The position numbers and the translations under genes were made by a program. 64,000 nt of DNA from Pseudomonas sp. GV085. GTDB lineage: Bacteria > Pseudomonadota > Gammaproteobacteria > Pseudomonadales > Pseudomonadaceae. Location: assembly GCF_003050925.1 (NCBI RefSeq), contig NZ_QAOV01000018.1, positions 44,313 through 108,312 on the forward strand, written 5' to 3'. Shown here in pieces: positions 51,258 to 60,444 of the stretch. Positions within the stretch are counted from its first letter, which is position 1; each line of letters opens with the position of its first letter. A model generated the notes under the pieces. The model searched no databases, had not been told where the DNA came from, and worked only from the letters and a program-made list of their open reading frames with translations.

Positions 51258-52151
51258 ATGATTTATCGAATGCTGGCCAGTCTGATCTTTACCCTGAGTC
51301 TTGTTTGCGGTGTTGTGGGCAGTGCTTCTGCCAACAGCACGATTGTGGTCGGCGGCAAGAAGTTTACCGAGCAGCAATTGGTTGCCGAGATGACCGCTCA
51401 ACTCCTGCGCGCCAATGGCTACAGTGTCGATAAGCGCCCGGACTTGGGTTCTTCCGTATTGCGCGCGGCGCAAGAGAACGGTCAGGTCGATGTGTATTGG
51501 GAATACACCGGCACTTCGCTGATTACTTACAATAAAGTCACGGACAAGCTCAACGCCGACGAAACGTACAAGAAAATCAGCGAGCTGGATGCGCAGAAAG
51601 GCATCACCTGGCTGAACCCTTCCAAGGCCAACAACACCTACGCTTTTGCCATGCGCAAGGAAGAGGCCGAGAAGGATGGAATCGCCTCGATCAGCGATCT
51701 TGCGAAAAAGGTCGCAACAGGCAAGTCCTATAAATTTGCCTCCAACGCTGAGTTCTTTTCCCGCCCCGATGGCCTGCGTCCTCTGCAAGAGACCTACAAG
51801 TTTGAGTTTGAGCGCAAGAACATCGTCCGCATGGACGGCGGGCTGACCTATCAGGCGCTTAGGGACGGGCAGGTCGATCTGGCCTTGGTCCTGTCGACGG
51901 ATGGGCGAATTCCGGCCTTCGGCTTTGTGGTGCTGCAAGACGATAAAGGCTTCTTCCCCAGCTACGCGCTGACCCCGGTAATTCGCACTGAAGTGTTCAA
52001 AGAGAATCCGAAGATCGGCGAGTTGCTCAACGCCCTGTCGTCCAGGCTGGATGACGACACCATCGCAGGCCTAAATTCCCGGGTCGATGTCGGCCGTGAA
52101 TCCATCGAGAGCGTGTCCAGGGAATTTCTGCAAAAGAATCAATTGCTGTAG
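51258..52151 (+). CDS. Quaternary-amine substrate-binding protein (OpuCC/OsmX type)
   Basis: A 297-residue exported binding protein. The signal peptide ends near GSASANS. TIVVGGKKFTEQQLVAEMTA is the OpuAC/ProX-2 signature, and WEYTGTSLITYNKV holds an aromatic ligand-box region. I prefer ATG 51258, spaced from GAGGTG at 51249, over ATG 51246, which has no ribosome site. It ends the operon and is followed by a terminator at 52199. The ligand may be glycine betaine, choline, carnitine or a related amine. Confidence 0.92.
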   Translation: MIYRMLASLIFTLSLVCGVVGSASANSTIVVGGKKFTEQQLVAEMTAQLLRANGYSVDKRPDLGSSVLRAAQENGQVDVYWEYTGTSLITYNKVTDKLNADETYKKISELDAQKGITWLNPSKANNTYAFAMRKEEAEKDGIASISDLAKKVATGKSYKFASNAEFFSRPDGLRPLQETYKFEFERKNIVRMDGGLTYQALRDGQVDLALVLSTDGRIPAFGFVVLQDDKGFFPSYALTPVIRTEVFKENPKIGELLNALSSRLDDDTIAGLNSRVDVGRESIESVSREFLQKNQLL

Positions 52152-52184
52152 GAGCTGCCGAAGGCTGCGATCTTTGACGTTGCC
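52147..52184 (+). repeat. REP-like element TGTAGGAGCTGCCGAAGGCT
   Basis: A single half of a common fluorescens-group repeat, reading on with GCGATCTTTGACGTTGCC. It overlaps the stop codon of the binding-protein gene. Confidence 0.6.
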
Positions 52185-52198
52185 TTCAGAACCTACCA

Positions 52199-52229
52199 GG
52201 GCCGGCGGAATAACCCCGGCCCTTTTTTT
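52199..52229 (+). terminator. Rho-independent terminator of the Opu operon
   Basis: Stem GGGCCGG (52199-52205) pairs with CCGGCCC (52216-52222), followed at once by seven T. A textbook terminator 48 bp after the last Opu gene. Confidence 0.9.
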
Positions 52230-52308
52230 CCTGCCTCCCATTCATTCCCTTGCATCCACATCAGGTGCGAGCCGGTTTCGTTCGCCTGTACCCACTCGGA
52301 GAATAACA

Positions 52309-53853
52309 ATGCAGTTGAATAAAAAGTTCGTGGCGTGCACGTTTTTGCTAATGGCAGCAAGTGCTCAGGCGGATGACAGTATCGAACGCATGACCCTCGC
52401 CGACATGCGTCATGCGTTGGACAACGGGACTCTCAGTTCCGAACATTTGGTGCAGCACTATCTGGATAACATTCAGGCGAACAATCACCAGGGCCAGAAC
52501 ATCAATGCGCTGGTGACCATCAATGAACAGGCGATCGATCAGGCCCGCAAGTGGGATGCTGAGCGGGCGAAAAATCCCACTGCCAGGTACGCACCGCTGG
52601 CCGGTATTCCGTTCGTGGTGAAGGACAACTTTGACACCGCCGGTATGGTCACCTCCGGGGGTTCCTTTGTACTGCGTTCGTCGGTGCCCAGCCAGGATGC
52701 CTTCACCGTCAAGAAGCTGATCGACGGGCAAGCCATTGTGCTCGGCAAAGCCAACCTGTCGGAACTGGCCGCGTCCTTTGGCTGGTTTGGCTACAGCTCG
52801 TTTGGCGGGCAGACGCTGAACCCGCGGAACACCAAGCGCGATGCATCCGGCTCCAGCAGCGGTTCTGCCGCCTCGGTGGCGGCGGCGTTCGCACCTTTCG
52901 CATTGGGGTCGGATACGAGCGGCTCGATCCGCGCGCCGGCCAGCGTCACCGGTACGGTGGGTTTTCGACCTTCGCTGGGGTTGATCAGTCGTAGCGGCGT
53001 CATTCCGCTGTCGCTTGCGTTCGATACCGCAGGCGTCATTACCAACAGCGTGCTGGATCAGGCCATCGTGCTCGATGTGATCAAGGGCCAGGACAAAAGC
53101 GACGCGGCGACCTTCGACCTTGCTGCAGACAAAATACAGTTCGAACCGGCACTGAGCCATACCTCACTGCAAGGCAAGACCATTGGCGTAGTCAGTAATT
53201 TCAAGGGGGCGAACCCGGAAGTGGATGCGGTCTTTAAAGCTGCGCAGGAAACGCTCGTCAAGCGCGGTGCGCAGGTCGTCTCCATCGAATTGCCAAAAAC
53301 CTTTGAAACCCTGTGGAGCGACGTGCTCGGCCCTGTGGGGGACAGCGAATTCAAGCCGCAATTCGAACGCTACCTCGCCACCCTCAATCCGGGCCAACCG
53401 CGAACGCTTGCGCAGTTTCTCGACCTGGCCAAACAAAATCAGGCGCAAAACGCTGCGCATGGGATGAACCCGGCACGCCTGGCGGGACTGGAAGCGGTAG
53501 CGAATGCCACAAGCGCCGATTCGCCGCAGTACATCTCCATTCTTTCCCGGAAGATTCCACAGCTGCGCGCGCAGCTGATGGGCATCATGAAGCAGAACAA
53601 AGTCGACAGCCTGTTCTTCGCGACCATCAACTGCCCGGCTTCGGTGGTGCACGGTGTGAGCGATGACAGTTACGTGTGCAAGTCCGGCGATACCTACGCG
53701 TCGTCGTACATTGCCTCGGCCACGGGATTTCCCGAGATCACCGTTCCGGCAGGCATCATCGAGGGCAACCTGCCGGTGGGTGTTTCGTTCCTGGGCGGCT
53801 ACGGCGAAGACGCCAAGGTGGTGGGTTTCGGCTATGCGTTCCTTGGGCGGTAA
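52309..53853 (+). CDS. Exported amidase-signature-family amidase
   Basis: A 514-residue amidase-signature enzyme with a signal peptide (MQLNKKFVACTFLLMAASAQ, cut near AQA). The Ser-cisSer-Lys triad is complete: Lys105 in VVKDNFDTAG, Ser182 in ASGSSSGSAAS and Ser206 in GSDTSGSIRAPAS, spaced as in the family. It should act in the periplasm, hydrolysing an amide to acid plus ammonia or amine. It is encoded after the quaternary-amine importer, so it could release a transported ligand, but a terminator separates them. ATG 52309 follows GGAGAATAAC. Confidence 0.9.
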   Translation: MQLNKKFVACTFLLMAASAQADDSIERMTLADMRHALDNGTLSSEHLVQHYLDNIQANNHQGQNINALVTINEQAIDQARKWDAERAKNPTARYAPLAGIPFVVKDNFDTAGMVTSGGSFVLRSSVPSQDAFTVKKLIDGQAIVLGKANLSELAASFGWFGYSSFGGQTLNPRNTKRDASGSSSGSAASVAAAFAPFALGSDTSGSIRAPASVTGTVGFRPSLGLISRSGVIPLSLAFDTAGVITNSVLDQAIVLDVIKGQDKSDAATFDLAADKIQFEPALSHTSLQGKTIGVVSNFKGANPEVDAVFKAAQETLVKRGAQVVSIELPKTFETLWSDVLGPVGDSEFKPQFERYLATLNPGQPRTLAQFLDLAKQNQAQNAAHGMNPARLAGLEAVANATSADSPQYISILSRKIPQLRAQLMGIMKQNKVDSLFFATINCPASVVHGVSDDSYVCKSGDTYASSYIASATGFPEITVPAGIIEGNLPVGVSFLGGYGEDAKVVGFGYAFLGR

Positions 53854-53856
53854 CCG

Positions 53857-54741
53857 TCAGATCTGTTCCAGCAACCAGGTGCGAAACGCGACGAGTGAAG
53901 GCAGCATTTCGTTGCGCGGCGGATAGGCCAGGTAGTAACTGCGCTGGCTGGCGAAGGGCTGATCGAGGCTGATCAGTTCGTTGTTGGCCAACTCGTCGGC
54001 CACCAGGATCCGTGGCACCAGACCGATGCCGATGCCGGCCCTGACGGCCTGGATCAAGTGCGAGGTGAGTTCGAAACTCGGCCCCAGGCGCATCATCCGA
54101 TGGGGCAGGCCGTGGTGGCTGAACCACTCGCCCCAGACGTTGGCATTGCTCGCGACGTTGAGCAGCGTCTGGCCAGCAATGCGGTCAGGGGTCCAGGCGA
54201 CATGGATTTCGGCTGCTTCTGGCGAAATGATCACCATCAGTTCTTCGGTGTGCAGGCGATGGCTGATCAGGCCCGGCAGGTTGGCGCTGCCGACCATGAT
54301 CGCGGCATCGATCCCGCTGGTTTCAAAGTCGATGGCATCGATCCGGGAATTGATGTGCACCAGCATGCCGGGATGGGTTTTGTAGAAGTCATGCAGGCGC
54401 GGCAATAACCACTTCGAGCCGAAGGTCGGCAAGGTGGCCAGGCGCAACGTGCCGCTGCCGGATTGATAAGCCATGGCCTGCAACGTGGCGCTGCGGATGC
54501 GTCCGAGCGCTTCGCTCATTTCCCGCTGATAAAGACGACCGACATCGGTCAATTGCACTTGCCGGCCTTCACGGCGGAACAGCGTCAGGCCCAGTTGTTG
54601 CTCCAGCGCCTGGACTTGCCGGCTCACGGCGCTTTGGGTCAGTGACAGTTCCATCGCGGCGCGGGTATAGCTTTCATGGCGCGCGGCGGCTTCAAAGGCC
54701 AGCAGCAACGACATCGAAGGGGTGAGGTGACGGTAATTCAT
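53857..54741 (-). CDS. LysR-family regulator (GcvA-like)
   Basis: A 294-residue LysR protein of the GcvA/AmpR-like branch. HTH: ESYTRAAMELSLTQSAVSRQ then VQALEQQLGLTLFRREGRQV. The effector domain starts at GTLRLATLPTFGSKWLLPRL. It converges on the amidase (3 bp between stops) and is divergent from the YdiJ-like dehydrogenase, its likelier target. ATG 54741. Confidence 0.92.
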   Translation of the reverse strand: MNYRHLTPSMSLLLAFEAAARHESYTRAAMELSLTQSAVSRQVQALEQQLGLTLFRREGRQVQLTDVGRLYQREMSEALGRIRSATLQAMAYQSGSGTLRLATLPTFGSKWLLPRLHDFYKTHPGMLVHINSRIDAIDFETSGIDAAIMVGSANLPGLISHRLHTEELMVIISPEAAEIHVAWTPDRIAGQTLLNVASNANVWGEWFSHHGLPHRMMRLGPSFELTSHLIQAVRAGIGIGLVPRILVADELANNELISLDQPFASQRSYYLAYPPRNEMLPSLVAFRTWLLEQI

Positions 54742-54900
54742 TCGTAAAAGTCATCGATAGCGGCAGGATTATCCGTTTGTCCGGTGCCAGAGCCTGCAGG
54801 ATCATTGGCATGGCCGACGACCTGAGGCTGACCCATTAATGCTCAAGCGACAAGTGTTTTGAGTTTTTCCGTGATTAGACCGACAAGAGAACAGCCAGCG

Positions 54901-57900
54901 ATGATCGCTCAGTTGCCCACCGTTGCACCCGCGGCCCAGTACCCGGAGTTTCTGCAAGCCTTGCACTCCAGCGGCTTTCGCGGTCAGCTCAGCGCCGACT
55001 ACGCCACCCGCACCGTGCTGGCGACCGACAATTCGATTTACCAGCGGCTGCCGCAAGCGGCGGTGTTCCCCCTGGATGCGGATGACATCTCACGCATCGC
55101 AACCTTGATGGCCGAGCCACGCTTTCGCCAGATCAAGCTGACCCCGCGCGGTGGTGGCACCGGCACCAACGGGCAGTCATTGACCGATGGCATCGTGGTC
55201 GACTTGTCGCGGCACATGAACACCATCCTCGAAATCAATGTCGCCGAGCGTTGGGTGCGGGTGCAGGCGGGCGTGGTCAAGGACCAGCTCAATGCCGCGC
55301 TCAAGCCGCACGGGCTGTTCTTCGCGCCGGAGCTGTCGACGTCCAACCGTGCCACCGTCGGTGGCATGATCAACACCGACGCCAGCGGCCAGGGCAGTTG
55401 CACCTATGGCAAGACCCGCGATCATGTGCTGGAACTGCATAGCGTACTGCTCGGTGGTGAGCGCCTGCATAGCCATCCGCTGTCCGAAGTGGAGCTGGAG
55501 GCGGCTTGCGCGCAGTCCGGCCGTATCGGCGAAGTGTACCGGGTGGCGCGCACTATTCAGGAGACCCAGGCCGAGCTGATCGAGTCGGTATTCCCCAAAC
55601 TCAACCGTTGCCTGACCGGTTACGACCTGGCACACCTGCGCGACGAGCAAGGGCGTTTCAACCTCAACAGTGTGCTGTGTGGTGCGGAAGGGTCATTGGG
55701 CTACGTTGTCGAAGCCAAGCTCAACGTGCTGCCGATTCCCAGGTATTCGGTGCTGGTGAACGTGCGTTACGGCAGCTTCATGGATGCGCTGCGTGACGCC
55801 AATGCGTTACTGGCGCACAAGCCGTTATCCATCGAAACCGTGGACTCCAGGGTGTTGCTGCTGGCGATGAAAGACATCGTCTGGCACAGCGTCGCCGAGT
55901 ATTTCCCGGCGAACGCCGAGCGTCCGACGCTGGGCATCAATCTGGTGGAGTTCAGCGGGGAAGACGTGGCGGATGTGAACGCTCGCGTGGCGTTGTTTGT
56001 GCAGCATCTGCAGACCGACACGTCTATCGAGCGACTGGGCCACACGCTCGCCGAAGGTGCCGAAGCCGTGAGCCGTGTCTACACCATGCGCAAACGCTCG
56101 GTCGGGCTATTGGGCAATGTCGAAGGCGAGGTTCGCCCGCAGCCTTTCGTTGAGGACACCGCCGTACCGCCGGAGAAGCTGGCTGACTACATCACCGAGT
56201 TTCGTGCATTGCTCGACAGTTACGGCCTGAGCTACGGCATGTTCGGTCACGTCGATGCCGGTGTGTTGCACGTGCGCCCGGCGCTGGACATGAAAGGCCC
56301 GGCCCAGGCCGCGCTGATCAAGCCAATTTCCGACGCTGTGGCCGAATTGACCCGACGTTACGGTGGGTTGCTGTGGGGCGAGCACGGCAAGGGTTTGCGT
56401 TCGGAATACGTCCCCGAATTTTTTGGCGAGCTGTACCCGGCGCTGCAATCGCTCAAGGGCGCGTTTGACCCACACAACCAGCTCAACCCCGGCAAGATCT
56501 GCACGCCGCCGGATGCTGCCCAAGGCTTGCTCAAGGTCAACGAAGTGACGCTGCGCGGTGATCTGGATCGGCAGATCGACGAGCGCGTCTGGCAAAGCTT
56601 CGGTACCGCCATGCACTGCAACGGTAACGGCGCCTGCTACAACTACGACCCCTCTGATGCGATGTGTCCGTCGTGGAAAGCCACCCGTGAGCGCCAGCAT
56701 TCGCCGAAGGGCAGGGCGTCGTTGATTCGCGAATGGTTGCGTCTGCAAGGCGCGGCCAATATTGACGTATTGCAAGCAGCCCGCGGCAAGTTGTCGTGGT
56801 TGAGCGGGTTGCCGGCGCGGTTACGCAATAACCTGGCGCGCTCGCGTGGCGAGGCGGATTTCTCCCATGAGGTCTATGACGCGATGGCCGGCTGCCTGGC
56901 CTGTAAATCCTGCGCGGGACAATGCCCGGTCAAGGTCAACGTCCCGGAATTCCGTTCGCGTTTTCTGGAGCTGTACCACGGTCGCTATCAACGACCGCTG
57001 CGTGACTACCTGATCGGCTCGCTGGAGTTCACCATTCCCTACATGGCTTATGCGCCGGGTCTGTACAACGCAGTGATGGGCTCGAAATGGGTGAGCCGCC
57101 TGCTCGAGCGACAGGTCGGCATGCTCGACAGCCCGCTGATCCACCGCCATGACTTGCAGGCCACGCTGACCCGCTGCAAGGTCGCGGTCGCCAGCGTACC
57201 CGCCCTGCGCGAACTGACCGCGGCACAACGCGAGCGCAGCGTGGTGTTGGTGCAGGACGCCTTCACCCGTTACTTCGAAACGCCGTTGCTGGCGAGCTTT
57301 ATCCAGTTGGCGCATCAGTTGGGGTATCGGGTGTTTCTGGCACCCTATAGCGCCAACGGCAAGCCTTTGCATGTGCAGGGTTTCCTCGGCGCCTTCGCCA
57401 AGGCGGCGATCCGCAACGGCAATCAGCTCAAGGCGCTCGCCGACTGCGGCGTACCGCTGGTGGGACTGGACCCGGCGATGACGCTGGTCTACCGCCAGGA
57501 ATATCAAAAAGTACCAGGACTCAACGATTGCCCGAAGGTCTTGCTGCCTCAGGAATGGCTGTCCGATGCGTTGCCGGAAAACCCGCATCCCGCGACCGGG
57601 ACCTTCCGTTTGTTGGCGCACTGCACCGAGAAAACCAATGTCCCGGCCAGCACTTCGCAATGGGAAGCCGTTTTTGCCCGGCTCGGGCTCAAGCTGACGA
57701 CTGAGGCGACCGGTTGCTGCGGCATGTCCGGAACCTTTGGCCATGAAGCACGAAACCAAGGCAGCTCACGAACCATTTTTGAGCAGTCCTGGTCCGGCAA
57801 GCTGGAAAAAGAGAGCGAGGCGCTGGCAACGGGATACTCCTGTCGCAGTCAGGTGAAGCGCTTTGCCAACCTGCAATTGCGCCATCCATTGGAGGTTGTG

Positions 57901-57924
57901 TTAGAGCGTACGCTCGCGAAGTGA
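54901..57924 (+). CDS. ydiJ: D-2-hydroxyglutarate dehydrogenase YdiJ-family FAD/Fe-S oxidoreductase
   Basis: A 1007-residue membrane-associated dehydrogenase in two parts. The N-terminal half is a PCMH-type FAD domain (TPRGGGTGTNGQ at 82-93, then ELSTSNRATVGGMINTDASG) with the FAD-oxidase C domain (GLLWGEHGKGLRSEYVPEFF). The C-terminal half is an Fe-S region with CNGNGACYN, a CxxCxxCxxxCP cluster motif (CLACKSCAGQCP) and a CCG motif (TGCCGMSGTFGHEA). The fused GlpC-like part and length match YdiJ, reported to oxidise D-2-hydroxyglutarate. I start at ATG 54901. It is divergent from a LysR gene that may regulate it. Confidence 0.88.
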   Translation: MIAQLPTVAPAAQYPEFLQALHSSGFRGQLSADYATRTVLATDNSIYQRLPQAAVFPLDADDISRIATLMAEPRFRQIKLTPRGGGTGTNGQSLTDGIVVDLSRHMNTILEINVAERWVRVQAGVVKDQLNAALKPHGLFFAPELSTSNRATVGGMINTDASGQGSCTYGKTRDHVLELHSVLLGGERLHSHPLSEVELEAACAQSGRIGEVYRVARTIQETQAELIESVFPKLNRCLTGYDLAHLRDEQGRFNLNSVLCGAEGSLGYVVEAKLNVLPIPRYSVLVNVRYGSFMDALRDANALLAHKPLSIETVDSRVLLLAMKDIVWHSVAEYFPANAERPTLGINLVEFSGEDVADVNARVALFVQHLQTDTSIERLGHTLAEGAEAVSRVYTMRKRSVGLLGNVEGEVRPQPFVEDTAVPPEKLADYITEFRALLDSYGLSYGMFGHVDAGVLHVRPALDMKGPAQAALIKPISDAVAELTRRYGGLLWGEHGKGLRSEYVPEFFGELYPALQSLKGAFDPHNQLNPGKICTPPDAAQGLLKVNEVTLRGDLDRQIDERVWQSFGTAMHCNGNGACYNYDPSDAMCPSWKATRERQHSPKGRASLIREWLRLQGAANIDVLQAARGKLSWLSGLPARLRNNLARSRGEADFSHEVYDAMAGCLACKSCAGQCPVKVNVPEFRSRFLELYHGRYQRPLRDYLIGSLEFTIPYMAYAPGLYNAVMGSKWVSRLLERQVGMLDSPLIHRHDLQATLTRCKVAVASVPALRELTAAQRERSVVLVQDAFTRYFETPLLASFIQLAHQLGYRVFLAPYSANGKPLHVQGFLGAFAKAAIRNGNQLKALADCGVPLVGLDPAMTLVYRQEYQKVPGLNDCPKVLLPQEWLSDALPENPHPATGTFRLLAHCTEKTNVPASTSQWEAVFARLGLKLTTEATGCCGMSGTFGHEARNQGSSRTIFEQSWSGKLEKESEALATGYSCRSQVKRFANLQLRHPLEVVLERTLAK

Positions 57925-58026
57925 AGAGGAACGCGATGCCAGACCGTCGTTATTCGACCCGTAGCAGTCAATCGCCTAAGGCGCTACGCTCGCAGGCACG
58001 CTCCTTCGGGTACTGACAATTACGAC

Positions 58027-58419
58027 ATGAAACGCATACTTGATCGTTTACGTGGCTGGGCCAGAAGGCTAAAACGGCAAACCATGGTTCTCTGGTTTTG
58101 CTATCAGCATCCGCAAACACCCTGGTTACCCAAATGGATTTCGGTTTTTGTCGTGGCGTATGCGCTGAGTCCAATCGACCTCATTCCTGACTTCATTCCT
58201 GTGCTTGGATACCTGGACGACGTGATCATTTTGCCGCTTGGGATTCTGCTCGCGATTCGGCTGATGCCGGCGCAGGTGCTCGAGGACTGTCAGCACAAAG
58301 CGAGTGAGTGGGAGAAAAGCCATGTGAAGCGGCCAGCGAACAGATTTGCTGCAGTGATCGTTGTATTGGTCTGGCTCGTTGCTGCGGGTATTTTGGGGGC
58401 TTGCTTCCTCAGGGCGTGA
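58027..58419 (+). CDS. YkvA/DUF1232 membrane protein
   Basis: A 130-residue protein with the DUF1232 core YALSPIDLIPDFIPVLGYLD then DVIILPLGILLAIRLMP (about 45-82). A second C-terminal helix FAAVIVVLVWLVAAGILGAC follows. The N-terminus is basic (RLRGWARRLKRQT). Function unknown. Start ATG at 58027 after a short gap with no clear ribosome site. Confidence 0.8.
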   Translation: MKRILDRLRGWARRLKRQTMVLWFCYQHPQTPWLPKWISVFVVAYALSPIDLIPDFIPVLGYLDDVIILPLGILLAIRLMPAQVLEDCQHKASEWEKSHVKRPANRFAAVIVVLVWLVAAGILGACFLRA

Positions 58420-58495
58420 AGCTGCCTGTCGCAGTAGCCAGAAATTGATCGCCCGGACGAATACCCAAGTGCAGACGGATACTGAATTGCTTGCA

Positions 58496-58512
58496 TCCCC
58501 CATGGGGGGATA
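58496..58512 (+). promoter_or_regulatory. G-tract operator upstream of the CsoR/InrS-type sensor
   Basis: ATCCCCC-ATG-GGGGGAT is a perfect palindrome 34 bp before the sensor start. CsoR/RcnR-family proteins bind G/C-tracts inside A/T inverted repeats. The same motif, with longer arms, lies before the exporter at 60335. Confidence 0.75.
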
Positions 58513-58546
58513 AGATTCGCGTCATTCATGAATCGCGAAGACTCAA

Positions 58547-58852
58547 ATGATGAGTGAGCTCGAACACAACCATCCCCACACCCCCCACACCCACCAAAGT
58601 CACGAAGCGATCATCAAGCGACTCAAGCGGGCGGACGGCCACTTACGCAGCATCATCACCATGATCGAAGATGGGCGTCAGTGCGTGGACATCGCCCAGC
58701 AGCTGCACGCTGTTGAAAAAGCGGTGTGTCAGGCCAAGCGCACGCTCATTCAGGATCACATCGATCACTGCCTGGAAGACACCGTCTCGGCGTTGAACAA
58801 TGGTGAGCGCGCACCACTGGAAGCCTTCAAGCAGATCACCAAGTACCTCTAG
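58547..58852 (+). CDS. CsoR/RcnR-family metal sensor (InrS-like nickel fingerprint)
   Basis: A 101-residue all-helical repressor (DUF156). The N-terminus is His-rich (HNHPHTPHTHQSH). The candidate metal ligands are His14, Cys46 (GRQCVDIAQQLHAVEKAV), His71 and Cys75 (QDHIDHCLEDTV). These fall at the spacing of the nickel sensor InrS (His21, Cys53, His78, Cys82) and differ from RcnR, which has His at the last place. Copper-type CsoR shares the Cys-His-Cys trio, so copper is the main alternative. It probably represses itself and the convergent exporter through the G-tract palindromes. Confidence 0.88.
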   Translation: MMSELEHNHPHTPHTHQSHEAIIKRLKRADGHLRSIITMIEDGRQCVDIAQQLHAVEKAVCQAKRTLIQDHIDHCLEDTVSALNNGERAPLEAFKQITKYL

Positions 58853-58930
58853 GCCTGCCATGCCCGCGCTGCAAGCGCTACGGTTTCTGGTCTGAAGACT
58901 GACCAGCCAGCCTTGGCAAATCCTGGGAAC

Positions 58931-60247
58931 TTACGGTCGTCTGTCTGGCCATCGGCGATGCTGATCATCGATCACGTACGGGTGTTCGTGATCCACACCA
59001 TCCTGCCCGTCGAGGTGAGTGTGATCGACCGGCAGGTTCTCATGGGTGTGTTTGATCGACTCTTGGTCATGCGCAGGACGCCAGATCACGATACTGACCA
59101 CCAGTGCGCCACCTGCCACGACAGCGAGCCCGGCAAACGACGCCGTGAGGCTGATGTTGGCGCCCAGCCATCCCGCCAGTGGGTAGGTAATCAACCAGCA
59201 GGCATGGGACAGTGCAAATTGGGCGGCAAACAGTGCCGGGCGATCTTCGGCATGTGCCGAGCGACGCAACAGCCGACCGCTCGGGGTCTGGGCCAGGGAA
59301 TAGCCCACGCCGAGTACCGTCCACAGAGGTAACAGGAAGTTGTAGGTGGTCAGGTTGATGCCAATTGCCAAGCCTGCGACCAGGATTGCTCCGCCAAACA
59401 GCATGGCTGTTCGGTCTTTGATGTCTTTCAACAGCCGAGGCAAGACCAAAGCCGCGATCATCGAGCCGCCTCCAAACGCGGCCAGCGCCAACGCCGTAGA
59501 ACTTTGCGGCAGTGCGAAGCGGGACTGTACCAGCACCACTGTGTTGACGATAACCATGGCACTGGCGGCCGCAACCGTCAGATTAAGAGCCAGCAGCCCT
59601 CGCAGCCGGGGCGTTGCCAGGAATATGCGCATGCCACGGGTGGTTCGTTCGTAGATGCTGCGTCGTGGTGTTTTCTTCGCTTTTGGCAATAGCACTGTGC
59701 CGACCAGGGCTGCAGAGGCAAGGAAACCAATGACAGTGCCTGCGAACAGGTTGTGGAAGCTGATCACCGTCAGCAATGCGGCGGCGAGCATTGGGCTGGC
59801 GACACTTTCAAGATCGTAGGCCAGACGCGATAGCGACAAGGCGCGGGTGTAGTCGTATTCATCCGGCAGGATGTCAGGGATGGTCGCCTGGAACGTCGGG
59901 GTGAACGCCGCCGAGGCCGACTGAAGGACGAAAATCAGCACATAGATTTGCCAGACCTCCGTCACGAACGGCAGAGCCAACGCGACCAAGGCTCGCACCA
60001 GATCCAGCGAGACCAACATTGTTCGCCGGGGTAGACGTTCTGCAAAAGCCGCTGCAATGGGTGCAACACCAATGTAGGCCGTCATTTTGATCGCCAACGC
60101 TGTACCGAGGACAGCGCCCGCTTGGGCGCCTGCAAGATCGAATGCCAGCAGGCCTAGCGCGACAGTGGCAAGACCAGTCCCTACCAGTGCAATCACCTGG
60201 GCCAGGAAGAGGTGACGGTAGGTTCGGTTGGCCAGGATTGTCAGCAT
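58931..60247 (-). CDS. MFS nickel/cobalt exporter, NrsD/NreB-like
   Basis: A 438-residue, 12-helix major facilitator. It opens LANRTYRHLFLAQVIALVGT and has the motif A region FAERLPRRTMLV. The C-terminal cytoplasmic tail is strongly His/Asp-rich (KHTHENLPVDHTHLDGQDGV then DHEHPYVIDDQHRR), the hallmark of NreB/NrsD nickel exporters. ATG 60247 has GTGAGA upstream; a GTG at 60259 would add four residues. Its promoter region carries a 29-bp G-tract palindrome, the presumed sensor operator. It converges with the sensor gene. Confidence 0.86.
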   Translation of the reverse strand: MLTILANRTYRHLFLAQVIALVGTGLATVALGLLAFDLAGAQAGAVLGTALAIKMTAYIGVAPIAAAFAERLPRRTMLVSLDLVRALVALALPFVTEVWQIYVLIFVLQSASAAFTPTFQATIPDILPDEYDYTRALSLSRLAYDLESVASPMLAAALLTVISFHNLFAGTVIGFLASAALVGTVLLPKAKKTPRRSIYERTTRGMRIFLATPRLRGLLALNLTVAAASAMVIVNTVVLVQSRFALPQSSTALALAAFGGGSMIAALVLPRLLKDIKDRTAMLFGGAILVAGLAIGINLTTYNFLLPLWTVLGVGYSLAQTPSGRLLRRSAHAEDRPALFAAQFALSHACWLITYPLAGWLGANISLTASFAGLAVVAGGALVVSIVIWRPAHDQESIKHTHENLPVDHTHLDGQDGVDHEHPYVIDDQHRRWPDRRP

Positions 60248-60334
60248 GAGAAATCTCACAGGAAGAGGCGAACGCCTGTCTGGTTGTCGGGCTTTACTCG
60301 AAAAAGACAGCGAAGAGTTTGTTGTTTATAGATG

Positions 60335-60363
60335 CTTTATATCCCCCCTGGGGGGATATAAAG
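60335..60363 (-). promoter_or_regulatory. G-tract operator in the exporter promoter
   Basis: A perfect 14-1-14 palindrome with arms CTTTATATCCCCCC and GGGGGGATATAAAG, 88 bp upstream of the exporter start. It shares ATCCCCC/GGGGGAT with the site before the sensor gene (58496). The flanking TATA-like arms could overlap the -10 element. Confidence 0.8.
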
Positions 60364-60444
60364 CTATCCTAAACCAGAGGCAGGGACAGCTCAAGAAACA
60401 GGCGCCCAGCCTTTCATCTAATGTCGGGGAGAGATTAAGGAAAT

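Noticed and set aside
52087..52308. Extended N-terminus of the amidase
   Set aside because: The extra 74 codons run through a REP-like element and the Opu terminator; the signal peptide starts at 52309.
5331..54741. Long open frames opposite many real genes
   Set aside because: They mirror the codon bias of G+C-rich genes, carry no family motifs and lack ribosome sites; left out as shadows.
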